A stretch of DNA of 5,816 nt, taken from positions 1-5,816 of the forward strand of contig JASIBJ010000196.1 in NCBI GenBank assembly GCA_030045215.1. The letters run 5' to 3'. Below, piece after piece: positions 5,171 to 5,816 of this stretch. The notes under the pieces were generated by a model. It was not told the origin of the DNA and ran no database searches. It saw nothing but the letters and a program-made list of their open reading frames with translations. This DNA is from Streptosporangiaceae bacterium. Lineage in GTDB: Bacteria > Actinomycetota > Actinomycetes > Streptosporangiales > Streptosporangiaceae. How positions within the stretch are numbered: the first letter of the stretch is position 1; every line of letters starts with the position of its first letter. The position numbers and the translations under genes were made by a program.

Positions 5171-5695
5171 TCACGCCCGCAGCGCATCCTGGCTCGCCCC
5201 ATTCTCCAGCGCGAGCAGGAACCGCTTGCGTTCCAGGCCGCCGCCATAGCCGGTCAGGCCGCCGTCTGAGCCAATGACCCGGTGGCAGGGCACGACGATC
5301 GCGATCGGGTTCTTGCCGTTGGCCAGCCCGACGGCGCGGCTGGCAGCGGGGGCGCCGAGCCGGCGCGCGAGCTCGCCGTAGGTGACCGTCTCGCCGTAGG
5401 GGATCGCGCGTAGCCCGGCCCACACCCGGCGCTGGAACTCGGTCCCGGCGAGCGACAGCGGCAGGTCGAACTCCGTCAGCTTGCCGTCGAAGTATGCCTG
5501 CAACTGCACGGCCGCGGCAGCGAACGGCTCCTGCTCCGGATCGGCGGGCGGGCCGAATGCCCCGTGGCCAGGCGCGTGCCGCTGCGCGTCCATGTACAGC
5601 CCGGTGATCTTCCCGCGCTCGGCGACGATCGTCAGCGGGCCCACCGGGCTCGGCACGGTCACATGCGCGCGTGCGGGGGCTGCGGTTGTTCTCAT
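5171..5695 (-). CDS. ogt: Methylated-DNA--[protein]-cysteine S-methyltransferase
   Basis: A suicide DNA-repair protein that flips O6-alkylguanine (and O4-alkylthymine) out of DNA and takes the alkyl group onto its own cysteine irreversibly. The 174 residues match the single-domain Ogt length. The N-terminal ribonuclease-like part has VTVPSPVGPLTIVAERGKITGLYM. The catalytic domain begins at TEFQRRVWAGLRAIPYGETVTYGELA, with Tyr106 in the turn that contacts DNA phosphate. Then come SRAVG with the base-replacing Arg at 120, NGKNPIAIVVPCHRV with nucleophile Cys137 in the invariant PCHRV, and GGLTGYGGGLERKRFLLALE ending at Glu164 of the active-site hydrogen-bond network. All catalytic residues are present. 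The ATG follows a good AGGAG site and starts one base after the upstream AlkA stop (TGA-G-ATG), so co-transcription and coupled translation are expected. The alkA-ogt order matches that known in Mycobacterium tuberculosis (Rv1317c-Rv1316c). Confidence 0.96.
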   Translation of the reverse strand: MRTTAAPARAHVTVPSPVGPLTIVAERGKITGLYMDAQRHAPGHGAFGPPADPEQEPFAAAAVQLQAYFDGKLTEFDLPLSLAGTEFQRRVWAGLRAIPYGETVTYGELARRLGAPAASRAVGLANGKNPIAIVVPCHRVIGSDGGLTGYGGGLERKRFLLALENGASQDALRA

Positions 5696-5696
5696 C

Positions 5697-5816
5697 TCAG
5701 GCTCCTGTTCCTGGCAGGTGGTTGATGGCGTGATCCCCTGTGGCCCACAGGTACTGGACCGCGTACGCGCGCCACGGCCGCCAGGCCCTGGCCCGCTCGC
5801 TGAGCGCGGTCGGCGT
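5697..5816 (-). CDS. alkA: AlkA-type DNA-3-methyladenine glycosylase, C-terminal 39 codons
   Basis: The frame is open from the right edge of the window to a TGA at 5699-5697. The visible residues include AWRPWRAYAVQYLWATGDHA, matching the C-terminal helix of AlkA (E. coli AlkA ends with a similar KPWRSYALLHIW segment). The protein excises 3-methyladenine and other alkylated bases in base-excision repair. In many actinobacteria this gene is an Ada-AlkA fusion that also senses methyl damage; the N-terminal part lies outside the window, so this cannot be judged here. It is directly followed by ogt with a 1-nt gap. The fragment is short, but the motif and the neighbour both support the call. Confidence 0.82.
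   Translation of the reverse strand, partial: TPTALSERARAWRPWRAYAVQYLWATGDHAINHLPGTGA
5702..5706 (-). promoter_or_regulatory. Ribosome binding site of ogt inside the alkA end
   Basis: AGGAG on the - strand lies six bases before the ogt ATG and within the final codons of the AlkA gene. It fixes the ogt start at 5695 and places translation of ogt under the passage of alkA ribosomes. Confidence 0.7.

Noticed and set aside
1..5816. Possible novel defence, mobile or biosynthetic system
   Set aside because: No nuclease, transposase, integrase, toxin-antitoxin pair, synthetase cluster, repeat array or attachment site is visible. Apart from the small unknown ORFs, all genes fall into known families.

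Overview
The window reads as chromosome of a high-GC actinomycete. Coding sequence is GC-rich with strong G/C bias at third codon positions, GTG starts are used, and the protein families are typical of Streptomyces, Streptosporangiales or Mycobacteriales relatives. I see no insertion sequence, phage gene, CRISPR array, tRNA or rRNA. The species cannot be named from the sequence alone.

Layout from left to right: (1) the 3' half of a glycerate kinase gene, + strand, cut by the left edge. (2) A RimJ/RimL-like GNAT acetyltransferase, - strand, convergent with it; the two gene ends meet in a hairpin likely to act as a bidirectional terminator. (3) A divergent spacer of about 110 bp. It carries an extended -10 promoter placed so that transcription of the acetyltransferase would begin on the A of its ATG, that is, a leaderless mRNA. 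(4) A compact + strand run: a small cysteine-rich protein of unknown function (about 77 aa), a doubtful 31-codon ORF, and a PRPP synthetase-like protein. The gaps are 4 nt and a 1-nt overlap, with a strong Shine-Dalgarno before the PRPP synthetase. (5) A large - strand STAND-type ATPase with TPR-like repeats and a C-terminal LuxR helix-turn-helix. Its stop codon shares a CTAG with the PRPP synthetase stop. (6) A 154-bp spacer holding two inverted repeats. (7) A - strand DNA alkylation-repair pair: the last 39 codons of an AlkA-type 3-methyladenine DNA glycosylase, cut by the right edge, followed one base later by ogt, the O6-alkylguanine-DNA alkyltransferase.

The clearest functional unit is alkA-ogt. 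The first enzyme excises alkylated bases and the second removes alkyl groups directly, and the 1-nt spacing implies co-transcription and translational coupling. The PRPP synthetase differs from the housekeeping enzyme in its PRPP-binding loop and has no glmU upstream within the window, so it may be a paralogue. The STAND-LuxR protein is an orphan regulator; nothing here identifies its signal or targets. I found no convincing undescribed multi-gene system. The points most worth a second look are the leaderless promoter, the stop-codon-in-loop terminator, the small Cys-rich gene linked to the variant PRPP synthetase, and the palindromes upstream of the STAND regulator.
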